DNA of 33,267 nt from Acetobacteraceae bacterium (GTDB taxonomy: Bacteria; Pseudomonadota; Alphaproteobacteria; Acetobacterales; Acetobacteraceae). Shown piece after piece: positions 8,875-16,157 of the stretch. The stretch lies in NCBI GenBank assembly GCA_947371015.1, contig CANBNK010000044.1, positions 1 through 33,267 of the forward strand, written 5' to 3'. Under the pieces are notes generated by a model. That model was not told where the DNA came from. It was given only the letters and a program-made list of their open reading frames with translations, and did no database searches. Position 1 is the first letter of the stretch. Each line of letters opens with the position of its first letter. Made by a program: the position numbers and the translations under genes.

Positions 8875-9458
8875 CAGCGCAGCCCGTCCTTGCCTTCGAT
8901 CCGGCTCGCCGCCAGGCCACCGACGCGGGCGTCGATCCGGCCACGATTGGCCAGGCAAATGATCAGCGCGACCTCATCGGCTTGCGGCGCATCCGGCAGC
9001 GTCAGCGACATGCCGTCATAGTGGCTGCGGACATACAGCGCGTCCTTGTGCGCCAGCGGCACGTCGATGCTGCTGCCCGGTGCACCGCGCTTGGTGAAGG
9101 AGGAAATCCACGCCGCGCCGCCGCCGACCGCGCGGCGCAGCGGCTCGGCAAAGGTGGTGGTCAACAGCGCGTTCACATGCTCCTGCTCACCGCCCAGGCC
9201 GACGATGCCGCCCTTGCCGTAGCTCTCGACCGGAAAATCGCCCATGGCCTGCATGGCGATGGCGGCGAGTTCCTCGCCCAGCGCCTCGCTGGCGGCGATG
9301 GCCGGCGTAAGGTCCGCGACATGGCCCTGCCCGGCATAGGGGTTGGCCAGCACCGCGATGGCCGCAACGCGGCGCAGCGCCGGGCCGCCATCGCTGCGGT
9401 CCGCTTCGGTGATCTTGTGGTCCACCATGGTGAACCAGCGGCGCATGACCAGGCGCAT
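8874..9458 (-). CDS. 'Amino acid synthesis' family protein (AA_synth, DUF1185)
   Basis: A 194-residue protein recognised by ESYGKGGIVGLGGEQEH (near residue 90), AVGGGAAWISS, SIDVPLAHKDALYVRSHYD and LPDAPQADEVALIICLANRGR. These are the conserved blocks of PF06684. Structures exist for the family, but its biochemical role is not established despite the name. I chose the ATG at 9458 because AGGGAG lies 7 nt upstream; the longer frame reaching 9536 runs into a perfect inverted repeat and has no such site. It is the first gene of the minus-strand operon, is divergent from the HpaB-type gene, and its stop is fused to the start of the enamidase-like gene. A role in processing the same compound is inference. 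Confidence 0.85.
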   Translation of the reverse strand: MRLVMRRWFTMVDHKITEADRSDGGPALRRVAAIAVLANPYAGQGHVADLTPAIAASEALGEELAAIAMQAMGDFPVESYGKGGIVGLGGEQEHVNALLTTTFAEPLRRAVGGGAAWISSFTKRGAPGSSIDVPLAHKDALYVRSHYDGMSLTLPDAPQADEVALIICLANRGRIDARVGGLAASRIEGKDGLR

Positions 9459-9522
9459 GCCCACACTCCCTATCATCGGGGCAAGCAGCGCCCTGGGCTC
9501 ATTACCTTTCACCCGAAGGCTT

Positions 9523-9544
9523 TTGGCAAGCGGCATCTTGCCAA
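9523..9544. promoter_or_regulatory. Perfect 8-bp inverted repeat TTGGCAAG-N6-CTTGCCAA (candidate operator)
   Basis: A perfect dyad lies in the divergent region between the DUF1185 gene and the HpaB-type gene. A further half-site, CTTGCCAG, is present at 9556-9563, 19 bp downstream in the same orientation. The dyad and repeated half-site look like a regulator binding site controlling one or both divergent transcripts. A cruciform or attenuator stem is the alternative. No cognate regulator can be named from the sequence. Confidence 0.5.
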
Positions 9545-9556
9545 TGCAGATCGCGC

Positions 9557-9586
9557 TTGCCAGGGCCAGCGCGAAACGAATAGCTT
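9557..9586 (+). promoter_or_regulatory. Candidate sigma70-type promoter of the HpaB-type gene
   Basis: TTGCCA (9557-9562) matches five of six consensus -35 positions. TAGCTT (9581-9586), 18 bp further on, keeps the TA...T pattern of a -10 box. The -10 overlaps the left arm of the AATAGCTT inverted repeat, so a repressor bound there would block the promoter. Transcription would begin around 9593, about 40 bp before the ATG at 9632. Confidence 0.4.
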
Positions 9587-9601
9587 TCTGTAGAAGCTAT
9601 T
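9579..9601. promoter_or_regulatory. Inverted repeat AATAGCTT-N7-AAGCTATT, candidate MarR operator
   Basis: An AT-rich perfect dyad of 8-bp arms, 31 bp upstream of the HpaB-type ATG, in an otherwise GC-rich region. Its right half plus spacer (TTTCTGTAGAAGCTATTT) matches 13 of 18 positions of a segment just upstream of the marR start (11690-11707). A site shared between the regulator's own leader and a neighbouring gene's promoter is the usual layout of a MarR circuit. Confidence 0.55.
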
Positions 9602-9631
9602 TTCGGCCCGCCCCAGCGCAGGAATCCCGCC

Positions 9632-11113
9632 ATGAACGTGACCACCCGGATCGGCGCCACGGTAAAGGACGGCGCCACGCATCTCGCCAGCCTGCGGGAC
9701 GGCCGCGCGGTGTTCCTGGAAGGCCAGCAGGTGGCCGATGTCACCATCCACCCGGCCTTCCGCAACGCCTGCGCCGCCGCCGCCGCAATGTACGACTTCC
9801 AGGCCCGGCCGGAAAACCTGGAGCGGATGACCTTCGCCGAACCCGGCGGCCGCCGGGTGAATCGCGCTTGGCAACTGCCCACCAGCTACGCCGAGCTGGT
9901 GCAGCGGCGGGAAGCCCTGGTGGCCTGGGCGGAACTCAGCGGCGGCTTCCTCGGCCGCTCGCCGGACCATGTCGCCTCCGCGCTCGGCGGCCAAATCATG
10001 GGGCTGGATGTGATCGCCGCGCAGGATGCGCGCGGCGCCGCCGTGATGGCGAACTACTACGCCCAGGTACGCGCCGCCGATGCCTTCCTCACCTATGTCA
10101 TCATCAACCCGCAGGCGGATCGCTCGAAGGATTGGGGCCAGCAGCAGGGCGAGGACCTCGTCGCTTCCATCGTGGACGAGGATGCCGGCGGCATCACCAT
10201 CCGTGGCGCCAAGATGCTCGGCACCAGTTCCATCATGGCCAATGAGGTCTTTGTCGCCAGCCTGCAGCCGCTGAAGCCGGGCGAGGAGAACCTCGCCTTC
10301 GCCTGCGGCCTACCGATGAACGCCAAAGGGCTGAAGGTGCTGTCCCGCAAATCCTACGAACAGCACGCGGTCAGCGCCTTCGACAACCCGCTCTCCACCC
10401 ATTTCGATGAGAACGACGCCGTCCTGTTCTTCGACGACGTGAAGGTGCCGTGGGACCGGGTGTTCCATCACCGCAACACGGACCTCTGTCGGGCACAGTT
10501 CCACGACACGCCGGGCCATATCTACCAGAACTACCAGGCACAGATCCGCCTGGCGGTGAAGCTGCGCTTCCTGCTGGGCGTGGCGCGCCGGGTCACCGAG
10601 ACCATCGGCACCGTCAACATGCCCCCGGTGCGGGACCTGCTGGGCAAGCTGGCGTCGCAGGCCTCCGTGGTGCAGGCCATGCTCTACGGCATCGAGGCCG
10701 CGGGCAAGATGCGCGGCCCCTACTTCGTGCCCGACCGCCACCTGGTCTATGCCGCACAGGTCCATACGCAGGAGTTGTATGGCAGCTTCGTCGCCAGCAT
10801 CCGCGAACTGGCCGGCGGCTCGCTGATCATGTTGCCCTCCTCGGTCAAGGACTACGCCAATGCGGAAATGGCCAAGATCATCCGCAGCACGCAGTCCTCG
10901 GCGACGATGAGCCCGGATGAGCGGGTGCGCTTCCTCAAGCTGGCCTGGGATGCGGTTGGCTCCGAATTCGCCTCTCGCCACCAGCAGTATGAGATGTTCT
11001 ACGCCGGCGCGCAGTTCGTCACCCGCGGCCACGCCTTCCGCACCGCGGACTGGGCCGGCGCGACCGGCCTGGTGCAGCAGGTGCTGGAGCGGACCTCACC
11101 GCCGCTTGGGTGA
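9632..11113 (+). CDS. 4-hydroxyphenylacetate 3-hydroxylase (HpaB)-family flavin monooxygenase
   Basis: A 493-residue, full-length oxygenase of the HpaB group. It takes FADH2 from a partner reductase and hydroxylates a phenolic or related ring. It shows RSPDHVA (109 onward), the flavin-region segment HHRNTDLCRAQFH, FFDDVKVPWDRVF, and the C-terminal helical blocks TQELYGS and LAGGSLIMLPSS. Relatives include HpaB, chlorophenol monooxygenases and pyrrole-2-carboxylate monooxygenase, so the true substrate is open. The ATG at 9632 has AGGA 8 nt upstream. The gene ends by overlapping the convergent marR gene by 18 bp. The upstream region has a putative promoter and two dyads. No HpaC-type reductase is encoded nearby. 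Confidence 0.93.
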   Translation: MNVTTRIGATVKDGATHLASLRDGRAVFLEGQQVADVTIHPAFRNACAAAAAMYDFQARPENLERMTFAEPGGRRVNRAWQLPTSYAELVQRREALVAWAELSGGFLGRSPDHVASALGGQIMGLDVIAAQDARGAAVMANYYAQVRAADAFLTYVIINPQADRSKDWGQQQGEDLVASIVDEDAGGITIRGAKMLGTSSIMANEVFVASLQPLKPGEENLAFACGLPMNAKGLKVLSRKSYEQHAVSAFDNPLSTHFDENDAVLFFDDVKVPWDRVFHHRNTDLCRAQFHDTPGHIYQNYQAQIRLAVKLRFLLGVARRVTETIGTVNMPPVRDLLGKLASQASVVQAMLYGIEAAGKMRGPYFVPDRHLVYAAQVHTQELYGSFVASIRELAGGSLIMLPSSVKDYANAEMAKIIRSTQSSATMSPDERVRFLKLAWDAVGSEFASRHQQYEMFYAGAQFVTRGHAFRTADWAGATGLVQQVLERTSPPLG

Positions 11114-11683
11114 CCCCGGTACCGCAAGTTGGCGTTGCAGCGCCAGCGCACGCTCGCTGCTGTCCAGCAGGCGTTCCAGCATGGCTGAGAGGCGGCGGAA
11201 GTCCTCCGCGCCCAGGCTCTCGAACTCCACGTCGTTGACCTGGCGCTGCACCGGCGCCAGCCGCGCCAGCAGCGTGCGGCCGGCCTCGGTCACGGTCAGG
11301 CAAAGGCGGCGCCGGTCGCTCGGGTCCATCGCCTTGTCCACCAGCCCCTTGCCCAGCAGCCGCTTGGTCACGGTGGTGACGAAGGCGCCGCTCAGGTGCA
11401 GGTGGCCGGCCACGGTGCGGATGCTGACATCCCCCTCGGCCGACAGATGCGCGATGGAGATCAGGATCGTGTACTCGATGCCGACCAGGCCGATATAGGC
11501 GGCATGGCCCTCGCGGATCGCCTCATGCCGCGCCAGAAAGCCGAACAGGTTATGCACCAGCAGGCGGAAGTCGCGGTCGCTGCCGCCCGTCAGCAACTCG
11601 GGGCGGGAGACGGTGAGCGCGGCGCCGGAGCTGTCGCCCGGCTTGGCCCTGCTGGTCTTCGGCGCGGCCGCTGACTGCTTCAA
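11096..11683 (-). CDS. MarR-family transcriptional regulator
   Basis: A 195-residue winged-helix repressor of the kind that senses aromatic or heterocyclic ligands. It contains VSIRTVAGHLHLSGAFVTTVTKRLLGKGLV (recognition helix) followed by the wing DPSDRRRLCLTVTEAG, both diagnostic of MarR. The N-terminus has about 35 extra low-complexity residues compared with the usual 140-160 residue size. The start is a TTG at 11683; AGGA lies 7 nt upstream, while no ATG is available nearby, so I accept it with moderate certainty. A putative operator overlaps its ribosome-binding site, suggesting autoregulation. It probably also controls the convergent HpaB-type gene, whose promoter holds a related site, and possibly the divergent VOC/ABC operon. 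Confidence 0.9.
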   Translation of the reverse strand: MKQSAAAPKTSRAKPGDSSGAALTVSRPELLTGGSDRDFRLLVHNLFGFLARHEAIREGHAAYIGLVGIEYTILISIAHLSAEGDVSIRTVAGHLHLSGAFVTTVTKRLLGKGLVDKAMDPSDRRRLCLTVTEAGRTLLARLAPVQRQVNDVEFESLGAEDFRRLSAMLERLLDSSERALALQRQLAVPGSPKRR

Positions 11684-11864
11684 TTCCCGTTCCTGCCGAA
11701 GCTATCCACTCCGCCGATTACGGTCCCCGGCCGGCGCCGTCAACGCGGGCGGCGCTTCGGCGGGCAATGGCACGGGGGGAGTGCCGGTGTTTTGGTCAAC
11801 CGCGGCCGACATCGGCGCGCAACGGCGCGATCGCCGCTGGCACGGCGGTTGCTGAACTGGGCGC
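11684..11864. other. Divergent control region between marR and the VOC gene
   Basis: A 181 bp region expected to carry promoters for both directions. The candidate MarR site occupies the marR-proximal end. I found no strong sigma70 pair for the VOC gene, whose own ribosome-binding site is also weak. Confidence 0.4.
11690..11707. promoter_or_regulatory. MarR half-site-like sequence overlapping the marR leader
   Basis: TTCCTGCCGAAGCTATCC shares 13 of 18 positions, including GAAGCTAT, with the right half of the dyad in front of the HpaB-type gene (9579-9601). It lies 7 to 24 bp upstream of the marR TTG codon and covers its Shine-Dalgarno sequence, so binding would repress marR itself. The palindrome is degenerate here, so it may be a weaker site. 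Confidence 0.45.
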
Positions 11865-12374
11865 ATGACCGAGACAAACATCGCGCCCATGGTCGCCGGG
11901 CTGTTCCACGTGGCGATCAAGACCAACGACCTGGATGCCACCGTCACCTTCTACACCAAGGTGCTCGGGCTGGTTTCCGTCTTCCGGCCGGATTTCGGCT
12001 ATCCCGGCGCCTGGCTGGGCATTCCGCTGCCTGGTGGCCCCGCCATCATGCACATCTATGCCGGCGGCCCGGCGCTCGGCGCCGATGGCATCGCGCCGGC
12101 CGGCACCGCAGCCATCGACCACGTGTCGCTGGCCTGCCGCGGCTACCATTCCTATATCGCGCGCTTCCGCGCCCATGGGCTGGATTGGCGGGAGTTCCTG
12201 GTGCCCGGCACCACGCTCTGGCAGCTCTTCGTCTATGACCCCTCGGGCGTGCAACTGGAGCTGACCTTCGATGGCAACTTCGAAGACGGCGCCTCGCCCG
12301 ACATGAGCGATGGCCGCCGCTACATCGCCGGCAGCAGCTTCTTCGACGCAACCACCTACCCGAGGCTTGGCTGA
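11865..12374 (+). CDS. VOC-superfamily metalloprotein (glyoxalase/extradiol dioxygenase fold)
   Basis: A 169-residue protein with two beta-alpha-beta-beta-beta modules. The first runs from LFHVAIKTNDLDATVTFYTKVLGL and the second from AIDHVSLACRGYHSYIARFRAHG to LFVYDPSGVQLELTFD. H15, H63, H86 and E132 fall at the four positions that usually bind a divalent metal in this fold, so it is probably catalytic rather than a resistance-type binding protein. It could be an isomerase, lyase or ring-cleaving dioxygenase; the sequence does not decide. Its TGA overlaps the ATG of the ABC binding-protein gene (TGATG), so enzyme and importer are made together, which points to the imported compound or its product as substrate. 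Confidence 0.88.
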   Translation: MTETNIAPMVAGLFHVAIKTNDLDATVTFYTKVLGLVSVFRPDFGYPGAWLGIPLPGGPAIMHIYAGGPALGADGIAPAGTAAIDHVSLACRGYHSYIARFRAHGLDWREFLVPGTTLWQLFVYDPSGVQLELTFDGNFEDGASPDMSDGRRYIAGSSFFDATTYPRLG

Positions 12375-13336
12375 TGCACCGCCGTTCCCTGCTGCTGGGT
12401 GCCGTCGCCGCGCCCTTCGTCATCGGCACCGCCCGCGCCGCCGACACGGTGAAGGTCGCGACCTTCGATGCTGCCTCCACCCTGCCCTACTGGGTTGCGG
12501 TCACCCGCGGCTACTTCTCCGAGGTCGGCATCGAACCGGTCGGCACGCCGCTGGCGACGCATCCGCTGATCGTGCAGTCCCTGGTGACCAACGACGCCGA
12601 GGCCTGCACCAACCTGGTGACGCTGGAAGCCGCCAACATCAACAGCCGCCGTGCCAATTCGGTGCTGTTCTTCTCCATCAACGGCCAGAACGCCGAATAC
12701 CAGATGGAGCAGTTCGTGGTCCGCCCGGGCAGCCCGGCCAAGGCACTGACGGACCTGAAGGGCGCCCGCATCATCTCCGCCCCCGGCCCCGGCAACCTGG
12801 CCGGTGCGCGCGGCGCGCTCGCCGCGGTGGGCCTGCAGGAGAACCGTGACTACACCCTGGTGGAACAGCCGATGGGCCAGCACATCGGCGCCATGCAGTC
12901 GGGCCAGTTCGACGCCGCCTATACGCTGGAACCCGTTGCCACCATCGGCGTGCGCAACGGCGCCATGCAGCGGCTGGAAGCCGGCGTCATCGCCACACAC
13001 ATGCTGGGCAGGCGGGACGCCTTCGCCTTCGCCTCCGGCGCCGGCTTCTCCGGCCGCTTCCTGGAGACGCGGCACGACGTGGCCAAGCGCTACGCCGCCG
13101 CCTGGGGCAAGGCCGTGATGGCCGTGCGCAACGACCTGACCACCCGCCAGGTGCTGACCAGCCACCTGAATACGCCAGCCGAGCTGGCCGCCGTGATGCC
13201 GTTGCAGCGCTTCACCCTGGCCAGCGAGATGACGCCGCAGATGCTGGCCGACCTGCAGAAGTTCATCGACCTGGCGGTGGCCCAGGGCGTGGTGCGGGAG
13301 CGCATCACCACGGCGCAGCTGCTGCGGGCGCCTTGA
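12374..13336 (+). CDS. ABC transporter substrate-binding protein, SsuA/TauA/NMT1 type
   Basis: A 320-residue periplasmic receptor of the sulfonate/nitrate/taurine/thiamine-precursor class. The signal peptide is MHRRSLLLGAVAAPFVIGTARA, with an RR pair near the N-terminus. It is followed by DTVKVATFDAASTLPYWVAVTRGYFSEVGIE, the standard first strand and ligand helix of this group. Further blocks are LTDLKGARIISAPGPGNLAGARGALAAVGL and MQSGQFDAAYTLEPVATI. The gene is coupled upstream to the VOC gene and downstream to the ATPase gene (overlap of 4 bp). Neither a ligand nor a class such as sulfonate can be read directly. Confidence 0.93.
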   Translation: MHRRSLLLGAVAAPFVIGTARAADTVKVATFDAASTLPYWVAVTRGYFSEVGIEPVGTPLATHPLIVQSLVTNDAEACTNLVTLEAANINSRRANSVLFFSINGQNAEYQMEQFVVRPGSPAKALTDLKGARIISAPGPGNLAGARGALAAVGLQENRDYTLVEQPMGQHIGAMQSGQFDAAYTLEPVATIGVRNGAMQRLEAGVIATHMLGRRDAFAFASGAGFSGRFLETRHDVAKRYAAAWGKAVMAVRNDLTTRQVLTSHLNTPAELAAVMPLQRFTLASEMTPQMLADLQKFIDLAVAQGVVRERITTAQLLRAP

Positions 13337-14109
13337 ACGCCATCACCCCGCGTGAGGCCGCGCTTTCCGTGCGCGGCCTGCGCAAGGCTTTTGCTGGCGT
13401 GGCGGTCTATGACGGCTTCTCGCTGGACGTGAAGCGCGGCGACATCCTGGCCATCTTCGGCCCGAATGGCTGCGGCAAGTCCACGCTGATCAACATGGCA
13501 GCCGGGCTGCTGCCGGTGGATGGCGGGGAGATCCTCTATGACGGCCGCATCGTGGACGAGGTGCGCATCGGCTACGTCTTCCAGAACTACCGGGAGGCGC
13601 TGTTCCCCTGGCGCCGCGCCGCCGAGAACATCCGCTATCCCCTCCGCCGCATGGGGCTGAAGCGCGCCGAAATCGAGCGCCGGCTGGAGTCGCTGGCGGC
13701 GGATTTCCGTGTGCGCTTCGACCTCAACGCCTACCCCTATTCGCTCAGCGGCGGGCAGCAGCAGTTGGTCAGCATCATGCGCGCCCTGGCGGTGGAACCC
13801 GAGGTGCTGTTCCTCGACGAACCCTTCTCCGCGCTGGACTACGAGACGACGCTGAGCCTGCGCACGTTGCTGCAACAGGTGCTGAAGGCGCGGAAGACCA
13901 CCACCATCCTGGTCAGCCACGACCTGGAGGAAAGCATCGTCCTGGCCGACCGCATCCTGATGCTGACCCGGCGTCCCACCCTGGTGGCCGACGACATCGC
14001 CGTTGACCTGGCCTGGCCGCGCGAGGCGGCGACGCTCTCGGCACCCGACTTCATCGCCATCAAGGCGCGCTGCCTGGATGTGTTCACGCGTGCGGTGGCC
14101 GGGGCATGA
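13333..14109 (+). CDS. ABC transporter ATP-binding protein, SsuB/TauB type
   Basis: A 258-residue ATPase with Walker A FGPNGCGKSTLINMAAGLL (near residue 44), the Q-loop YVFQNYREALFPWRRAAENI that typifies the SsuB/TauB/NrtD group, the signature LSGGQQQLVSIMRALA and Walker B EVLFLDEPFSALD, followed by ILVSHDLEE. The start is a TTG whose TG overlaps the preceding TGA (TTGA). It is the middle gene of the VOC-ABC operon and energises the permease that follows. Confidence 0.93.
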   Translation: MNAITPREAALSVRGLRKAFAGVAVYDGFSLDVKRGDILAIFGPNGCGKSTLINMAAGLLPVDGGEILYDGRIVDEVRIGYVFQNYREALFPWRRAAENIRYPLRRMGLKRAEIERRLESLAADFRVRFDLNAYPYSLSGGQQQLVSIMRALAVEPEVLFLDEPFSALDYETTLSLRTLLQQVLKARKTTTILVSHDLEESIVLADRILMLTRRPTLVADDIAVDLAWPREAATLSAPDFIAIKARCLDVFTRAVAGA

Positions 14110-14855
14110 GGGCGCTGCTGGTACCCGCTGGCGGCGCGGCCGGCTTCATCGCGCTGTGGTGGCTGGCGGTGCTGCTGCGCCTGGCAGACCCGGTGCTGCT
14201 GCCCTCTCCGCTGGAAACCTTCAACGACACGGCCAAGTCCTTCACCCAAGGCCCGCTGCTGCACGATTTGTGGCGCACGGTCACCCGCACCGTGCTGAGC
14301 TTCCTCGTCGCCTGCGCCATCGGCGTGCCGCTCGGTCTGTTGCTGGGGGCGAGGGAGAGCATCTATCGAGCGGTGGAGTTCGTGGTGGACTTCTTCCGCT
14401 CCACCCCCGCCTCGGCACTGTTCCCGCTGTTCCTGATCCTGTTCGGGGTTGGCGAGGGCACCAAGATTGCTGTCGCCGCCTTCGGTGCCGCGCTGGTCAT
14501 CCTGTTCAACGCCGCCTATGGCGTGATGAACGCGCGCCGCACCAGGCTGCTGGCCGCCCGCGTCATGGGCGCCAGCCCGCTGCGCGTGGTCTTCGACGTG
14601 ATGCTGTGGGAGGCGATGCCGCAGATACTCGTGGGCATGCGCAGCGGCGTTTCGCTGGCGCTGGTCATCGTGGTGGTGGCCGAAATGTTCATCGGCAGCA
14701 CGGATGGCCTGGGCCAGCGCGTCATCGTCGCGCAATCGCTGTTCGAGAGCGGCTTGATGTACGGCGTCATCTTCGTCGCCGGCGCGCTGGGCTACCTGCT
14801 GAACCTGACCTTCCTGCTGCTGGAAAAGCGCTTCATCCACTGGGCGGGAAAGTAG
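14106..14855 (+). CDS. ABC transporter permease, SsuC/TauC type
   Basis: A 249-residue inner-membrane permease with about six membrane segments. It has the usual N-terminal module PVLLPSPLETFNDTAKSF, then RTVLSFLVACAIGVPLGLLLGARE. The coupling EAA-type loop is around AARVMGASPLRVVFDVMLWEAMPQILVGMR. The ATG overlaps the ATPase stop (ATGA). It closes the four-gene VOC-ABC operon and converges on the FAD monooxygenase gene 47 bp away. No clear terminator is seen in that gap, only a short GGCGC-TG-GCGCC stem. Confidence 0.93.
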   Translation: MRALLVPAGGAAGFIALWWLAVLLRLADPVLLPSPLETFNDTAKSFTQGPLLHDLWRTVTRTVLSFLVACAIGVPLGLLLGARESIYRAVEFVVDFFRSTPASALFPLFLILFGVGEGTKIAVAAFGAALVILFNAAYGVMNARRTRLLAARVMGASPLRVVFDVMLWEAMPQILVGMRSGVSLALVIVVVAEMFIGSTDGLGQRVIVAQSLFESGLMYGVIFVAGALGYLLNLTFLLLEKRFIHWAGK

Positions 14856-14902
14856 CGCCCGGTCGCCCGAGGCGCTGGCGCCGCAGGGCATGATTCAGCC
14901 GC

Positions 14903-16063
14903 TCAAACCACTTCCGGCACATCCGTATAGGCGCGGCGCAGCTTGGCCAGGAATTCCGGCTGCATCTTGTGCCGGCTCAGTGCCAGCGCATCGGCACCGG
15001 GCTGCATGCTGTCCGTCGCCGCCACCGAAAAGGCGCGGATGAAGCTGACGCGCGGGTCGCGCAGCGCGGCAATCTCGGCCACGCCGCCGCCGCGCTTCAG
15101 CACCTCGGCGGCCAGCACGCCTTCTTCAAGCGCCTGGGTGGCACCCTGCCCCAGCGTGGGCACCATGGCGTGGGCGCAGTCGCCCAGGAACAGCACGCGG
15201 CCATCGGCGCTGCCGCGCCGCAACGGCGTCACCTGCAGCCGCGCCCAATGCACCTGGTCGATCAAGCGGCAGGTCTGGTCCACCATCCAGGCCACCGCCG
15301 GACAGGCTTCGTCCTCCGCCGGCAGGTACACCGCGCGGGCATGCGCAGCGGTCTTCTGCTCCGCCGTGAAATCCGCCCCCACGCCAATGGGAAAGGCTCC
15401 GGCGATGTACACCGCGCCACCCGGCAGCCTGTAGCTCAGCAGCCGGTTGTTGCCGTTGAACCACTGGCCATAATCGTCATACGGGCAGTCCGCCGCATCA
15501 GGCACCAGCAGGCGGGTCAGCGCGATGCCGTGATGCTCCGGCACTGGCTCGCCGGCGCTCAGCACGCGCAGTTGGCTGTAGCGCCCATCGGCGGCCACCA
15601 GCAGGTCGAAGCCACCATGCCGCACCGTTTCGCCGCCCACGCGGAACACCGGCACCAGGCGCCCGGCGGCGTCTTCCTCCAGCGCGACCAGTTCATGCCC
15701 GTACTTCGTGCAGGCCGCCACCGGTTCGCGCATCAGCCGGTACAGCTCCGACCAACGCAGCCGCACGCCAAGGTCCTCCGCCACCTCCAGCAGGTCCAGG
15801 TCGAACAGCCGTTCCCCCGTGGCGCTGTCGATGAACCAGCGGCGCCAGGGCAGGCTCGCCTCCAGCAACGCGCGATGCCGCGCCGGGCGGTACAGCCGCA
15901 GCGCCTTCAGCGCGTTGGGGCAGATGTTGAGGCCGGTGCCGGCCTCATCCCGTGCGCCCTCCGCCACCCGCTCGAAGCCTTCGAGCTGGAAGCCTGGCAC
16001 GTCGCTCAGGCATTCCAGCAACAGGGAGCCGGCCACGCCGGTCCCGATCACGCCAATCCGCAT
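14903..16063 (-). CDS. FAD-dependent aromatic-ring monooxygenase (PHBH/NicC-like group)
   Basis: A 386-residue single-component flavoprotein hydroxylase using NAD(P)H and O2. Visible are the Rossmann GxGxxG (G7, G9, G12 in MRIGVIGTGVAG), the LVAADGRYSQLR 'DG' motif, and VLFLGDCAHAMVPTLGQGATQALEEG, the FAD ribityl-binding 'GD' motif. Relatives include 6-hydroxynicotinate 3-monooxygenase, salicylate hydroxylase and urate hydroxylase; the sequence alone does not decide. I prefer the ATG at 16063, with AAGG 8 nt upstream, over the in-frame ATG at 16084. It lies just after an intrinsic terminator that follows the molybdenum-hydroxylase operon. It may therefore depend on readthrough or on a promoter inside the roughly 40 bp leader. 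A role acting after the Mo-hydroxylase is plausible but inferred. Confidence 0.9.
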   Translation of the reverse strand: MRIGVIGTGVAGSLLLECLSDVPGFQLEGFERVAEGARDEAGTGLNICPNALKALRLYRPARHRALLEASLPWRRWFIDSATGERLFDLDLLEVAEDLGVRLRWSELYRLMREPVAACTKYGHELVALEEDAAGRLVPVFRVGGETVRHGGFDLLVAADGRYSQLRVLSAGEPVPEHHGIALTRLLVPDAADCPYDDYGQWFNGNNRLLSYRLPGGAVYIAGAFPIGVGADFTAEQKTAAHARAVYLPAEDEACPAVAWMVDQTCRLIDQVHWARLQVTPLRRGSADGRVLFLGDCAHAMVPTLGQGATQALEEGVLAAEVLKRGGGVAEIAALRDPRVSFIRAFSVAATDSMQPGADALALSRHKMQPEFLAKLRRAYTDVPEVV

Positions 16064-16103
16064 GGCGTGTACCTTGCAATCCATGCGCCAGGGTCAGGGC
16101 ATG

Positions 16104-16133
16104 AAAAAGGGCGGGCCCTCTCGGACCCGCCCC
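16104..16133 (-). terminator. Intrinsic terminator after the molybdenum hydroxylase operon
   Basis: Reading the minus strand, a GC-rich stem GGGCGGG...CCCGCCC (16126-16132 with 16109-16115) with a short loop is followed immediately by TTTTT (complement of 16104-16108). It starts about 25 bp after the large-subunit stop. It is the best-formed rho-independent terminator in the window. Confidence 0.85.
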
Positions 16134-16157
16134 TGCTCTTTCAAACGCCCGGAAGCG

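Noticed and set aside
9459-9536. Longer start for the DUF1185 gene at 9536
   Set aside because: The extension would begin within a perfect inverted repeat, lacks a Shine-Dalgarno sequence and is not family-like. The ATG at 9458 has AGGGAG at good spacing.
9521-9545. Possible sigma54 promoter (TGGCA ... TTGC)
   Set aside because: The GG and GC elements are about three bases too far apart for a -24/-12 promoter. The sequence is better explained as an inverted repeat.
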